The position numbers were made by a program, and so were the translations under genes. 64,000 bases of DNA from Bryobacterales bacterium. Its GTDB lineage: Bacteria > Acidobacteriota > Terriglobia > Bryobacterales > Bryobacteraceae. Under the pieces are notes generated by a model, which saw only the letters and a program-made list of their open reading frames with translations, ran no database searches and was not told the DNA's origin. The DNA is taken from NCBI GenBank assembly GCA_016721425.1, contig JADKID010000005.1:682001-746000 (forward strand), read 5' to 3'. Every line of letters starts with the position of its first letter. Within the stretch, counting starts at the first letter, position 1. Below are positions 27,801-35,479 of this stretch, piece by piece.

Positions 27801-30800
27801 GATGGCATCCACGGAAAGATAGGCTTGATGCGGCAGGAAGGCAGCCGTCACCAGTGCCCGGTTCAAATCGCTCGTGGCTTCCCGCCATGCCCACGCATCA
27901 CCCCGCCATCGCGCCACCATGCGGCTGAGGATCTGGAACAGGAGCGGAACCACTAGAGTTAACGCGACAATGAGACTGGCCGTCGCCGGCGCCGCGTGCG
28001 AAGTCCAACTGAATACCAGCAGCACCACACCTGCCACTGGCATCAGGCTGCGGCGCAGGTTATCGAAGATCTTCCAACGATTGATGCCTGTTAGCGGATT
28101 CGGTACCGTCTCCAGACCCGTTGCATCCGGAACTCGCGGCAGGAACCAGGATGCGATCTGCCAGTCGCCGCGGATCCATCGGTGTTGACGCTTGCTGTAG
28201 CTCGTATAGTCATACGGGAACTGCTCGAAAAGCTCCACGTCCGTGGCCAGCCCAACGCCGACATAAGCCCCTTCAATCAGGTCGTGGCTCAGCAGACGTT
28301 GCTGAGGGAAGCGCCCGCTGAGGATCTCGTGAAATGCATGAACATCGTAAATCGCCTTGCCATGGTAAATGGCTTCGCCGAACAGATCCTGATAGACGTC
28401 GGAAACCGCCTGGCAATACGGATCAGTCCCACGCGCGTCCGTGAACAACCTGGAGAAGCGCGAGGCCGTCGCCGATGGGAGCGTGATGCTGACCCGCGGC
28501 TGAATGATGGTGTAGCCGCGGGCACGATTGCGCCCGTCCGGGGTCAACTCGACACGGTTCAGGGGATGCGCGATGGTCTCCACCAGTTTCTGCGCGCTAC
28601 CGTGAGGAAGTTGCGTATCCGCGTCCAGCGTGATCACGTACCGGATCTTCTCCGGCAGAACCCCGACACGCAGAAAGCCCCAGTTCTCCTGGCCGTTCAG
28701 AAAGCTGTTCAGTTCCTCGAGTTTCCCCCGCTTCCGCTCCCAGCCGATCCAGCGGCCCTCTGTCTCGCACCAGGTCCGGGATCGGTGGAAGAGCAGGAAT
28801 CGGCCATTGCCGTGGCGCGCATTGAGCTTCTCGATGCACTTCATTGCCAGCCCAAGCAGTCCGTCGTCTTCCCCCATCTCGCGCTGCTCCGCATCGGCGA
28901 AGTCGGACAGGAGTGAGAACCAGAGATTCGCGTCCTGGTTCGCGAAGAAACGCACTTCCAGTTTGTCGATTTCCTCGCGAATGGAGTCTGGAGTCAATAG
29001 CATCATCGGGACGACGACGAGCGTGCGGCAGTCCTCTGGAATCCCCTCCTCCAGCGACAGCTTTGGCAGCACGCGCGGTGGCAGCATCCAGGTGAGAAAC
29101 GTCTGGAACAGGTAGGTGGCGAGTTCGCTGGCCGGGAAAAGCGCCAGTGCCCCCAGGGCCAGGAGCATCCCTTGGGAGGTGACTCCGGCCCTTTGCGCCG
29201 CCAGCCGGAAGGCGGCCGAAAGCGCCAAGGTTAGCGCGGCGATACCACCCAGGTAGAGCAACGCCGGACGGCGGTGCATGAGCCGCAGCCACAGTTCGCG
29301 CCACGGAACGCGGCGCCGCAGCCGCTTCTCCAACTCCGGCAATCCTTCATCGATCAGATAGTAAGCGACGCAGCCCTTTCGGCTGGCGGGCGGAGCCTTT
29401 CGTGCCAGCTCCACCGCTAGTTGGGCCACCTCCTGCTCGGAAACCTTGGATTGGCGCGCTGCGGCTTCGACAACCCGACGGCACCGGTCCCGCGTCGCGA
29501 AGTCGCTCCGGCTGTGAATGCCCGCTGGATCCAACCGCAGGATCGCCTCCATCCGGCTGACCGCTTCGACGATCTTCGGATACTGCAATTCGGAGAGCTG
29601 CCGCAGGCTCCCGATCGCGCTGGCAATCAACATCAGATCGTTGGATTCTTCGGCGTGCTCACGCTTGACGATATCGGCCAAGCGGTTGTCCGTCTTCTCC
29701 TGAATCCACTTCTGAATCGGGGCCAGCGCGGACTCTTTCTGGTACAGATGCTCCCCGAGACGCGCGATGAAGTGCGGCGATAGCTCGTTGGCGCGGCGGC
29801 TGAGCTCAGCCGCCATCACTTCGAACTGTTCGGCGGAGCGCTCCGCCGCGTTCAATACGCGATTGGCCCAGAAGTCCGCGAGCTCTTTTTGATGCTGGCG
29901 CAGGCTTGCCCGCTCCGACAACCGCTGCAGGCGCTGCAGCAGCACCAGGCGTAACATCGGTGGAAACACCCACAGCTCCGCGATGGTCAATGGAGACTCG
30001 TGCTGGTAGGCGTCCAAAAAGCTGACGATGGACTCCGCCGAAATCCGGTGGCCGGTGCGGTCGATCAGTTCGGCGGCGAGGTGGTAGATGCGCAGCCGGA
30101 TTGGGCAGCTCCGGTCCGTCAGCACCGGCAGGATCTTGTTGTGATTGTCGGGTAAATTATGCCGAATATCGGCAATGTTCAGGCGAATCAGGTACGCGTT
30201 GTCCAGGAGCCACTCGGCCTCATGTGTGACGCCGTACTCCAACCGCGCCGCCTCAGCCAGATCGGCTCGGGCGCGTTCGATGACAATCTCACCTTCCCGC
30301 AGGATCGGCAAGAGCGACTCGGACCGCGTGGACGCCTCAATTTCGTGCGCAGCCGCCAGCGCAACCGCGCAATCCGGCAAACTGGCCGTCGTGGCAGGTT
30401 CAAGCTTCTGCTCGGCAGTGATGGTCGAGGCAGTGTAGCCAGGCCTCGTTCGAATAGCGAAAACTGTCGGCTGATCGATGGTGCGCAGGACAGCGATGAC
30501 ATCGCTAGTTTCAGCTTCAGTTGCTTCGACGACAACCAGACTCTCTCCGGGAGGGACAAGGCCCCGATACCCACGCAGGATTCTGTCCCGAATTCCAAGC
30601 CCCAGCCAGAGCGTGCCAAACCAGACGATCAGCGGACTGCACAGCGCGGATACTGCTACGGCTTCAGCGCGGATACCAGCGATGGCGCCAAGAACGGCCA
30701 CGGCACAACCAACCGCGATCGCGGCTGTGGCTCGCTCAGATGGACCGACCCGGTCATGGAAGTACTTCAGTCCGCCGTCTGGCTTACGATAAATGACGGC

Positions 30801-30926
30801 TGAGCGCCGGAAGCCTTTCCCGCGAGCCGCTTGGAGTGCCTCCACGCCGTGTTCATCGCCGCGGTAGAACCCGAATACCACCCGGGAGAAACGTGATTTC
30901 CAACGTACTTGATAAGGGGTAGGCAC
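21810..30926 (-). CDS. ndvB: Cyclic beta-1,2-glucan synthase (NdvB/ChvB type)
   Basis: This 3038-residue polytopic enzyme makes periplasmic cyclic beta-1,2-glucan. In order it has an N-terminal DUF1269-like segment (about 10-130; VVFGFYRGDEHGVEALQAAR plus two hydrophobic helices), helical regions, membrane helices (about 540-630), the glycosyltransferase domain (TLDADTQLP near 765, QHRWIRGDW near 918), further membrane helices (about 980-1110), a glucoamylase-like domain (HHQGMSLMALNNVL near 1680), carbohydrate-binding domains, and a C-terminal GH94 phosphorylase domain that adjusts chain length (GTCDWNDGMSSVGDE near 2715, THAAMWVAMAFARMGDG). The length is usual for the family. The start is GTG at 30926, with an in-frame stop 12 bases upstream. 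No frameshift in 9.1 kb. It is transcribed alone, convergent with the sortase gene. Confidence 0.93.
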   Translation of the reverse strand: MPTPYQVRWKSRFSRVVFGFYRGDEHGVEALQAARGKGFRRSAVIYRKPDGGLKYFHDRVGPSERATAAIAVGCAVAVLGAIAGIRAEAVAVSALCSPLIVWFGTLWLGLGIRDRILRGYRGLVPPGESLVVVEATEAETSDVIAVLRTIDQPTVFAIRTRPGYTASTITAEQKLEPATTASLPDCAVALAAAHEIEASTRSESLLPILREGEIVIERARADLAEAARLEYGVTHEAEWLLDNAYLIRLNIADIRHNLPDNHNKILPVLTDRSCPIRLRIYHLAAELIDRTGHRISAESIVSFLDAYQHESPLTIAELWVFPPMLRLVLLQRLQRLSERASLRQHQKELADFWANRVLNAAERSAEQFEVMAAELSRRANELSPHFIARLGEHLYQKESALAPIQKWIQEKTDNRLADIVKREHAEESNDLMLIASAIGSLRQLSELQYPKIVEAVSRMEAILRLDPAGIHSRSDFATRDRCRRVVEAAARQSKVSEQEVAQLAVELARKAPPASRKGCVAYYLIDEGLPELEKRLRRRVPWRELWLRLMHRRPALLYLGGIAALTLALSAAFRLAAQRAGVTSQGMLLALGALALFPASELATYLFQTFLTWMLPPRVLPKLSLEEGIPEDCRTLVVVPMMLLTPDSIREEIDKLEVRFFANQDANLWFSLLSDFADAEQREMGEDDGLLGLAMKCIEKLNARHGNGRFLLFHRSRTWCETEGRWIGWERKRGKLEELNSFLNGQENWGFLRVGVLPEKIRYVITLDADTQLPHGSAQKLVETIAHPLNRVELTPDGRNRARGYTIIQPRVSITLPSATASRFSRLFTDARGTDPYCQAVSDVYQDLFGEAIYHGKAIYDVHAFHEILSGRFPQQRLLSHDLIEGAYVGVGLATDVELFEQFPYDYTSYSKRQHRWIRGDWQIASWFLPRVPDATGLETVPNPLTGINRWKIFDNLRRSLMPVAGVVLLVFSWTSHAAPATASLIVALTLVVPLLFQILSRMVARWRGDAWAWREATSDLNRALVTAAFLPHQAYLSVDAIVRVLYRLKVSKRHLLEWQTAEMSYQAARLHLDPFRAHFFLISAMTAAFMLALAFRGRLWEPSWAPFLVLWVGAPAVQHWIRSQRSSVRKAEWIDSDDQRFLRRIARETWRYFDDLVGASHNWLPPDNSQEALHVEVAERTSPTNIGLWLMSAVSARDLGLVTLSPMVDRCTATLDSLAKLETCEGHLLNWYNTRTLEPLAPKYVSTVDSGNLIASLWVLQQAAEELDTESQLDARALRGLADTLAVITERFSSDHNTRVPLAALRGLLEEESSGIEILARIRLAMEPARKLTETLRWSDQPTGERAYWFTQLERQIGGWIQHAADYLNWLEVLGAPPDEFLQPLGEKAIVARRKLLRELPSWGAVARGETGLLGDILQEAGNKGPLTANLAVWIAEVRAEFEKARAASTEMMRRCSHLGEMSHALAEGIDMQFVYDAKRRLFAIGYEVGGPLNVTAHYDLLASEARLGSLVAIAKGDVPVEHWLALGRPYTSDHGQVLLSWSGTMFEYLMPLLFTRSFRNSLLENACASAVERQIEYTRDRGVPWGISESAYSAIDAHKTYQYRAFGVPSLGLKRGLEDDLVVAPYATALALLVNPAEAVKNLKRLMKAGMYGHMGFYEALDYTRQEERRGGKGVIVYAYMAHHQGMSLMALNNVLNRGIMRTRFHADRRIKAVEPLLFERIPAVPSMLVHRPTDQVAVRLVSGPAAPEYRVFDEDTPIPYVQLMGNGRYALMITNTGGGYSRWGEFDITRWRSDTTRDNWGTFIYLREEESGTLWSLTHQPFNIKDPRYTATFSADRAEFRLRRLGIESHLDVTVSPDDDAEIRRITLVNQGSRARTIELTSAAELSLAPHGADCAHPAFSKLFIQTEALPELQALLAWRRPRSADEAPIWVAQLMIQTPEGDSSFEFETDRARFLGRGRTWQNPCMSMNQSDGYVLDPMFAIRRHVSLEPRQQAQVTLVTVAAATREELLRLIVKYRDPDVSSRAFELAWSHAQLEYRYLGIQGDEAMRFAELASHLIYPNIRLRAPAERLRRNVQTQSRLWAHGISGDLPIATVWVSDSLGLPLVRELLVAHTYWRLRGFKVDMVILNREPASYDQPLHQQLLRLVEAHSLHTGTQQPGGAFLLKTDQISDEDLNLILTVARSTMGAVRGPLAKQLSGPPEGLSLPILLPVKRREEQPTGELPFLELPYFNGIGGFTADGREYAIYLGPKVSTPLPWINVMANPVFGAIVSEAGSGCCWYGNSQSNRLTPWSNDPVLDTAAEAIYIRDEDTGVYWTPTPLPVREVDAYRARHGQGYTEFEHNSHSLEQTLMTFVPVHAERSDPVRIQRLRIRNKSSQRRRLSVTAYSEFVLGTDREATQMHIVSSWDDKAKALFSKNALHLDYGHRIAFAAMTPEPSSYTGDRTAFLGRNGSAEAPAALGRVSLARLAGPGLDPCGVLQTKFELGPGEEKTVICLLGQADDTDHARRLVAQYRDTENAERSLEETRGWWESLLSTIQIQTPILSVDLMMNRWLLYQSLSCRIWGRSALYQSSGAYGYRDQLQDALALLYSAAPIAREVILRAASRQFAEGDVQHWWHSPSGAGVRTRCSDDLLWLPFAVCQYVDVTGDTSILDATAAFLDGTPLKDEEREVYSQPVASVEEATIFEHCRRAIEKGSTYGSHGLPLMGTCDWNDGMSSVGDEGKGESVWLAWFLADVLKKFAVVCGSRGEAELASRYRARADNYSAAVELTAWDGEWYLRAFFDDGTPLGSRESKEARIDSIAQSWSVISGAGNPERAAAAMRSVEKYLIRDKEKLVLLFTPPFDTSSPNPGYIMGYPPGVRENGGQYTHAAMWVAMAFARMGDGERAVEVLQMLNPIEHSRTPEACATYRTEPYSVAADVYSLEGQVGRGGWTWYTGSAGWMYRVWLEEVLGFQLRAGRLSIQPMIPASWPGYSLTFRYGRSEYRIKVENGGERSELEIHLVDDGEVHSIHIFAGVSAPWATGEGRAKPATTV

Positions 30927-31935
30927 GCCCTTCGCCTAACCGTTCGCCCGGATCACCCATACCGCCGAACTTTCGCAGGTTCGTCGCCGGGCGCGCGCAT
31001 TCATTCGCGCCAGGGTTCGGCACCCAGCTACGCCAAGCCAGAAGTTCTTCATGGCTTTCTCCAAGCAAGGCAACCTCCATCACGGAACGGCGACTTCTCG
31101 GGCAGGCCAAGCCGGCTCGCTGATGGTGTTCACCGGTCTCAACGAGGCCACCCGGAGCTCACTGGGCCGGAGTGCGACGATCCCCCGCTACCTGCTCACC
31201 GCGAGTTCGATTGACGAAAACCGATAACTCTCGACAGCCACCCTCCTGAGCGCCACTGACCCACCCGTGAGTTCACCTCCCGCCACCCCTTCCTGCACTT
31301 TCACCGGGCTGGCTCGCGGTTCGTCATTCTCATTGACCATATCTTGGCGGATGACCATATTTGGTCGATTTCTCTTCGCCTGCCCGGAGGCTTCAGCGGG
31401 CAGGCCAACGCTTTACTCGAGTCCAGGCCAGGGAACTTAGGGCAAACCTGCTCAACTCCAGGGTGGCCCGGATCCGAGATCGACCTCAATGGTGTACTTG
31501 GCGCGCGTCCGATATTGAATTGCGAACTGCGCTCGAACTGCATTCGCGTTCTCCATCTCCAACTCCTGCGCCTTGAGCTGAAAGGTGAACTGGTCAAACC
31601 CGAGCCGAAGTGCTCGCAGTCGCCTGGCGGTAAGACAAGGCGGTGCTCGTCGTCGAAGGTAGGCAAGAGTTGCATTCATTCTGGGCTACTGATCCAAGAG
31701 CAGGGCCCGAGAGTGCGACAGGAATCGTTGTGCCGGAGGAGGGAGGAGCGATACTCCAAGTTGTTGACACGAGGTGGGTTAACAGGCATCGACCAGCAGA
31801 TCAAATCCGAGTTGGCACAAACACGTCACAAACGGGACAGACAACTAGTGCGGATGCGTTTTGGGCGACCGGAACCTATTGATAACAAGTCAGCCGGTCG
31901 CCCAAAGAACCCAGCATTCGATGCAGGAAAACTAT
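30927..31935. other. Gene-poor region left of the tRNA fragment
   Basis: No convincing gene. Frames of 75 to 197 codons exist on both strands (for example minus 31452-31679 and plus 31344-31937) but lack ribosome-binding sites and recognisable domains. Two copies of TGACCATAT (31334-31342 and 31352-31360) lie 18 bp apart, and the second forms a GACCA-TATT-TGGTC palindrome (31353-31366), which looks like an operator without an obvious gene. The stretch next to 30926 should hold the glucan synthase promoter. Confidence 0.5.
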
Positions 31936-31970
31936 AAAAGCCGCAGTATCATCAAGATACAGCGGCTTTT
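31936..31970. terminator. Terminator of the tRNA-Leu gene
   Basis: Fifteen-nt arms (31936-31950 and 31956-31970) pair at 14 positions around a 5-nt loop and are flanked by A and T runs (AAAAG...CTTTT), so it works in both directions. It lies five bases from the CCA end of the tRNA-Leu fragment, as expected for a tRNA terminator. Confidence 0.75.
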
Positions 31971-31974
31971 GAAA

Positions 31975-32033
31975 TGGTGCGGTCGAGAGGACTTGAACCT
32001 CCACGAGATTGCTCCCGCTAGCACCTCAAGCTA
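31975..32033 (-). pseudogene. 3' half of tRNA-Leu(GAG), probable attachment site
   Basis: On the minus strand the sequence from the anticodon stem to the encoded CCA end is a normal bacterial tRNA-Leu: anticodon stem TAGC/GCTA around loop TTGAGGT (anticodon GAG, 32023-32029), long variable arm, T arm with GGTTCAAGTCC, and the acceptor strand ending CGACCGCACCA. Upstream of the anticodon stem the sequence has no D arm or 5' acceptor strand. A 3' fragment that stops at the anticodon loop is the usual product of integrase-mediated insertion into a tRNA gene. The plasmid-type repA 180 bp away fits an integrated element lying to the right. Confidence 0.8.
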
Positions 32034-32212
32034 TTCGAAATTCACGGTCCCACCCGTTTCCAACGGATTACGAGCCTTCACGGCGTGCAATCGGGTGCCA
32101 CTGTGGCCCACAGTGGGCACAATTACGTCACACCGAGACTCCCTCAGGGGTTCTTGCCTCCTTTGGCGGCTCTCCTTCCTGTCCGCCCTTTGTCTTCCGC
32201 CGGAGGTGGAAC

Positions 32213-33276
32213 GTGCGGCAGCCTAGCCGTGACGGTGCCGAGAATCGCCATGAGTCGGCTTTCGAGTCGTCGGCTTCGATACTGGCACGGACTTGCCCAG
32301 AGCTGATTGTTTCCAAGCAACGCCTCCGCCGGATCGAGCGGATCGAACTGGTACGCTCCAACAGGGACCTGGGGCAACAGCAACTCTGTTTCAACTCGCG
32401 ACCATTTGTCCTTTGCGGCCTGCCCGTCCGAAGGCTCCTGACGGCGAACTGCTTTATGAACGCCGCAATGGCCACTTCGTGCTTCAGGTCACGGGCCATC
32501 CCAACTTCGGCGTTCCTTTCGGACAGGACCGCATCGTGCCGATCTTCCTGGCCACGCTCGCGGTCCAGCAGAAGAGCCAGACCATCCGGTTCAGGTCCGC
32601 AGCCCAGATGTTGGAGACCTTCGGCATGCACAAGGGCGGCAAAGAGTATCGAAGGCTGGTGGCCGCCTTCGAACGAATCTTCGGTGCCACCATCTTCTTC
32701 GGCACCGACTCGATGACGGCCCGAGCGAAAGTAGTCCAGCGGTCGCGCTTCAATTTCCTGCGGGAGGCCCGGATTTGGTACAACCGGCAGCCGGATCAAA
32801 GCGTCCTAGGCGAGGAGTTCGAGAATACCATCGTGCTGAGCGACGAGTTCTACCAGGAGATCCTGGCTCATCCGATTCCCACCGATCTCGAAGCGGTGAA
32901 ACTGCTGGCAGCCGCGCCGGCCGTCCTCGATCTCTTCATGTGGCTCACCTATCGTTGCTTCACTGCAAAAGGACCGGAGTCGATTCCCATCTTCGGCGAG
33001 TTCGGGTTAGTCAGCCAATTGGGGTCGGTGGAGTACTCTCGCCCACGCCGCTTCCGCGCCGAATTGGAGAAGTGGTTGTCGACGATCCGGGTGATTTGGC
33101 CGGAGTGTCCGGCTCAGCTGTCGCCCGGCGGCTTCCACATGATAGTTGGACCGGCGTTCGCCGTGCACAGCAAGCCGGTTCAGCTCTTTGAAGAATCTCC
33201 GTCTAGCACGCCGAATGATCACTCGGCGCCGAGTCGTGCTGCACTTCCGACCAGGCGTCTCGTTAAGGTACATTGA
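32213..33276 (+). pseudogene. repA: Plasmid-type replication initiator RepA, frameshifted
   Basis: The N-terminal part starts at GTG 32213 behind CGGAGGTGG and reads to 'FVLCGLPVRR'; the family sequence continues in another frame from 'PDGELLYERRNGHFVLQ' through 'GVPFGQDRIVPIFLATLAVQ', 'RFRSAAQMLETFG', 'RLVAAFERIFGATIFFGT' and 'LDLFMWLTYR' to 33276. Joined, it would be about 354 residues and match plasmid-encoded RepA proteins that initiate replication of low-copy plasmids. The break lies near 32431-32436 and fits loss of one C. No iterons, partition genes or integrase are recognisable nearby. It is the only clear mobile-element gene in the window. Confidence 0.8.
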
Positions 33277-34679
33277 CCGGCAACGATGAATCCGCCCGTC
33301 CTGGATACTGGCGCGGTAACCTGTTGCCGAACAGTGAGCCGGTGGTTTGACGACACTGATATCTGTTTAGACCAGCTCAACCGTTTCTGGACGAGGTTAT
33401 GCTCGCGGTGTGTGCCAATCGGCTAAGGTGCTGGATCAAGCGCTACCGCGTGATGACCAGGCCTGCCATCTGCTCACAAGAGTCCCAGGGTGATGAATCA
33501 AACGTCGTAGACACGCCAAGTACGTGAACCGCCGACGCCGGCCTTTTCAGGGCCGCTTATCGACATAGCTAAACCGTTTGTATTCAACACATCTTGTTGA
33601 TCGAATTGCACTTGCGAGGAATCGGTCTGGGCTCATGTAGTCCCATTTGGGCTGTTTGCGGGGCCAGGATGTTCCCATATTGTTCCCGGCACCCAGATCT
33701 TGCGACGTCAGCCGTTCGGCGGTAGGCATCAGGTGATGTGTTTCGGACTGTCCGCCGATGCGCGCGCATGAATTGGGGGTCTCTGCCTGACCGAATGCAT
33801 CGCCCACGATTAAGCCCTTGAGCTGGCGAGCACACATATGTTCGGCCAACTCACCAATTTGGTGCGCGGTGCTTTGCCTCCTGATAGCGGCCAGTGGGCC
33901 CTCGTGCAATCCATACTATTAGCGTCAGCTTGGGAAGTTGGAATTCGCGCCGGTTTGTAGGAGGGAGGCACTCTGGATTGATGTCTTGTGCAGTTGATAT
34001 CTGCACGGACCTGAGACTGGCGCTCACCAGGTGCCCGTTCCTGTTCATAGCGCGAATGACGCTGACGGACTAACATCGCAAGTCATTTAATTCCAATTGC
34101 TTAGCCAACTCGCGGATTGGTCCTTCCCGCCCGCTTAGGGCTGTGTCAGTTGATGTCTGCACGGACACCCGTGCAGGTAGCAACTGCTACAGGATAATGA
34201 ACATCGAGGGCACGGTAGAGCCAAGCGTTGCATCACTTCCATTCCCAGCAATGGTCCTGAGATTCTGTTCGGGTCCCCAGAAAAGCGGGTTTCCAGCAAC
34301 CTCTCCGAAAGCTAAGTCATTGAAAATAAATGGAACAGAGGTGATGACAACAAATGCGGCGCCGTGGTCTGGTTGACCACGCGAGAGTGCGCTCCCGCTG
34401 ACGTTCGACCGTCGCTGCGAACCCGACGATCACCGACTCATCCGCCGACCGTGATCGTTGAGGATCTCATCATATTGGAGGCATGTGAGGCCGACAGCGT
34501 GGCCGCCGTGGCTCTCAGCGCAGCAGATTGGCGACGACCAACGCTTTGAGCATTTGAGCTTGTCATCGGCCCTTCCGCGGCGCGTAGACTCAGACGTATC
34601 TTCAGTCGCCCGCCGGGCTCCCGCCGCGGACCCGAGTCCGATCCTCTGGCATTGGGCATCCCGGACACATTTGATCCGG
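33277..34679. other. Gene-poor degraded region between repA and larC
   Basis: I see no gene here. Open frames of 60-184 codons on both strands lack ribosome-binding sites and family motifs. Two near-identical 20-mers are present (33991 and 34147). The base composition is slightly more A/T-rich between 33.3 and 34.4 kb than in the flanking genes. This is consistent with the remains of a mobile element. Confidence 0.5.
33991..34166 (+). repeat. Direct repeat pair CAGTTGATRTCTGCACGGAC
   Basis: Copies at 33991-34010 and 34147-34166 share 19 of 20 bases and are 156 bp apart in direct orientation. They lie in the gene-poor stretch after repA. They could be leftover att-like or iteron repeats, or duplicated remnants of a gene; no third copy was noticed. 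Confidence 0.5.
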
Positions 34680-35473
34680 TCATTGTCCGGGAGAATCGCG
34701 GGGTGGGGGACATCCAGGGACATCCCCAGCGGGATGCGATTCGCCGGTGATGGCTGCCACTTCGCCGATGATGACTCTCAAGAGGTTTGCGTGCCCGGCA
34801 AAGTCGCGTGTGCCAGCACCGTAGCCAACGTGCCCGATGCTCATGGGGGGAGGGCGCCATAGCCGGAGGCGAGGGTGGTGCAAATGGCGGCCCCCGTCGG
34901 TGTGGTGAGTTCAACCTGGGGACCTCTCGAGTAGACCGGCGCCCCAGCGCAAAGAACCGCGGTTGCGGGCGCCGGAACCGGCAAGAGGCCATGCGCGGTT
35001 TCGGCTACCCCACTGCCGAGGTTTAGCGGAGAACAGACGATCGAGTCGATTCCCAGCAGGCAGAACCCAAGGCAGGCGCCGACAATATCGGCGATGGAAT
35101 CAACAGCGCCAACCTCGTGGAAATGCACCTTTTCGACAGGGATCTGGTGAATCTCCGCCTCCACATCACCGATGCGTCGAAAGACCCGGGCGGCATCCTC
35201 GCGCGCCTTTTCGGGGATGTCGGCGCGGGCGATCATCTCCAGAATCACGGACAGGTGGCGATGGTCCGACTGCTCGTTCGAATCCACGTGGAACTTGACG
35301 CCGGAGATCCCCCGCCGCTTCACACGTTCAAACCGGAAAGAGGCTGGTAAGCCGAGAGATCGCAACCCCTCCGTCAGTTGATGCTCGTTGGCTCCGGCGT
35401 GAGCCAGCGCCCCAACGATCATGTCGCCGCTGGCGCCGGAATAGCAATCGAGGTAGCAAATAGTTGAGTTCAT
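34680..35473 (-). pseudogene. larC: LarC-type nickel-pincer cofactor insertion protein, frameshifted and truncated
   Basis: LarC inserts nickel into the pincer cofactor of lactate racemase. The first 210 residues (MNSTICYLDCYSGASGDMIV, 'VEKVHFHEVGAVDSIADIVG', 'PVPAPATAVLCAGAPVYS', 'ELTTPTGAAI') are well conserved. At a run of six C residues (34845-34850) the family sequence moves to another frame (MSIGHVGYGAGTRDF, 'LLRVIIGE') and then ends, so roughly the last 130-170 residues of a normal protein of about 400 are missing. AAGGA precedes the ATG. It begins 6 nt after the TonB receptor gene and is last in the long metal operon. LarA, LarB and LarE are not in the window. Confidence 0.82.
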
Positions 35474-35479
35474 GAGTCC

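Noticed and set aside
31344..31937. 197-codon plus-strand reading frame
   Set aside because: No ribosome-binding site, no recognisable motif, and it runs through the tRNA terminator region; composition does not look coding.
31975..32100. A complete tRNA-Leu gene
   Set aside because: Only the 3' half is present; the bases preceding the anticodon stem form no D arm and do not pair with the acceptor end.
32401..32460. Programmed frameshift in repA
   Set aside because: No slippery heptamer or downstream stem is evident, and plasmid RepA proteins of this family are normally read in one frame.
34143..34376. 77-codon reading frame after repA
   Set aside because: No ribosome-binding site or domain; it starts inside the 20-bp direct repeat.
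34680..35473. A lactate racemase (lar) operon
   Set aside because: larA, larB and larE are not in the window and larC is broken; CbiMNQO alone does not establish nickel-pincer synthesis.
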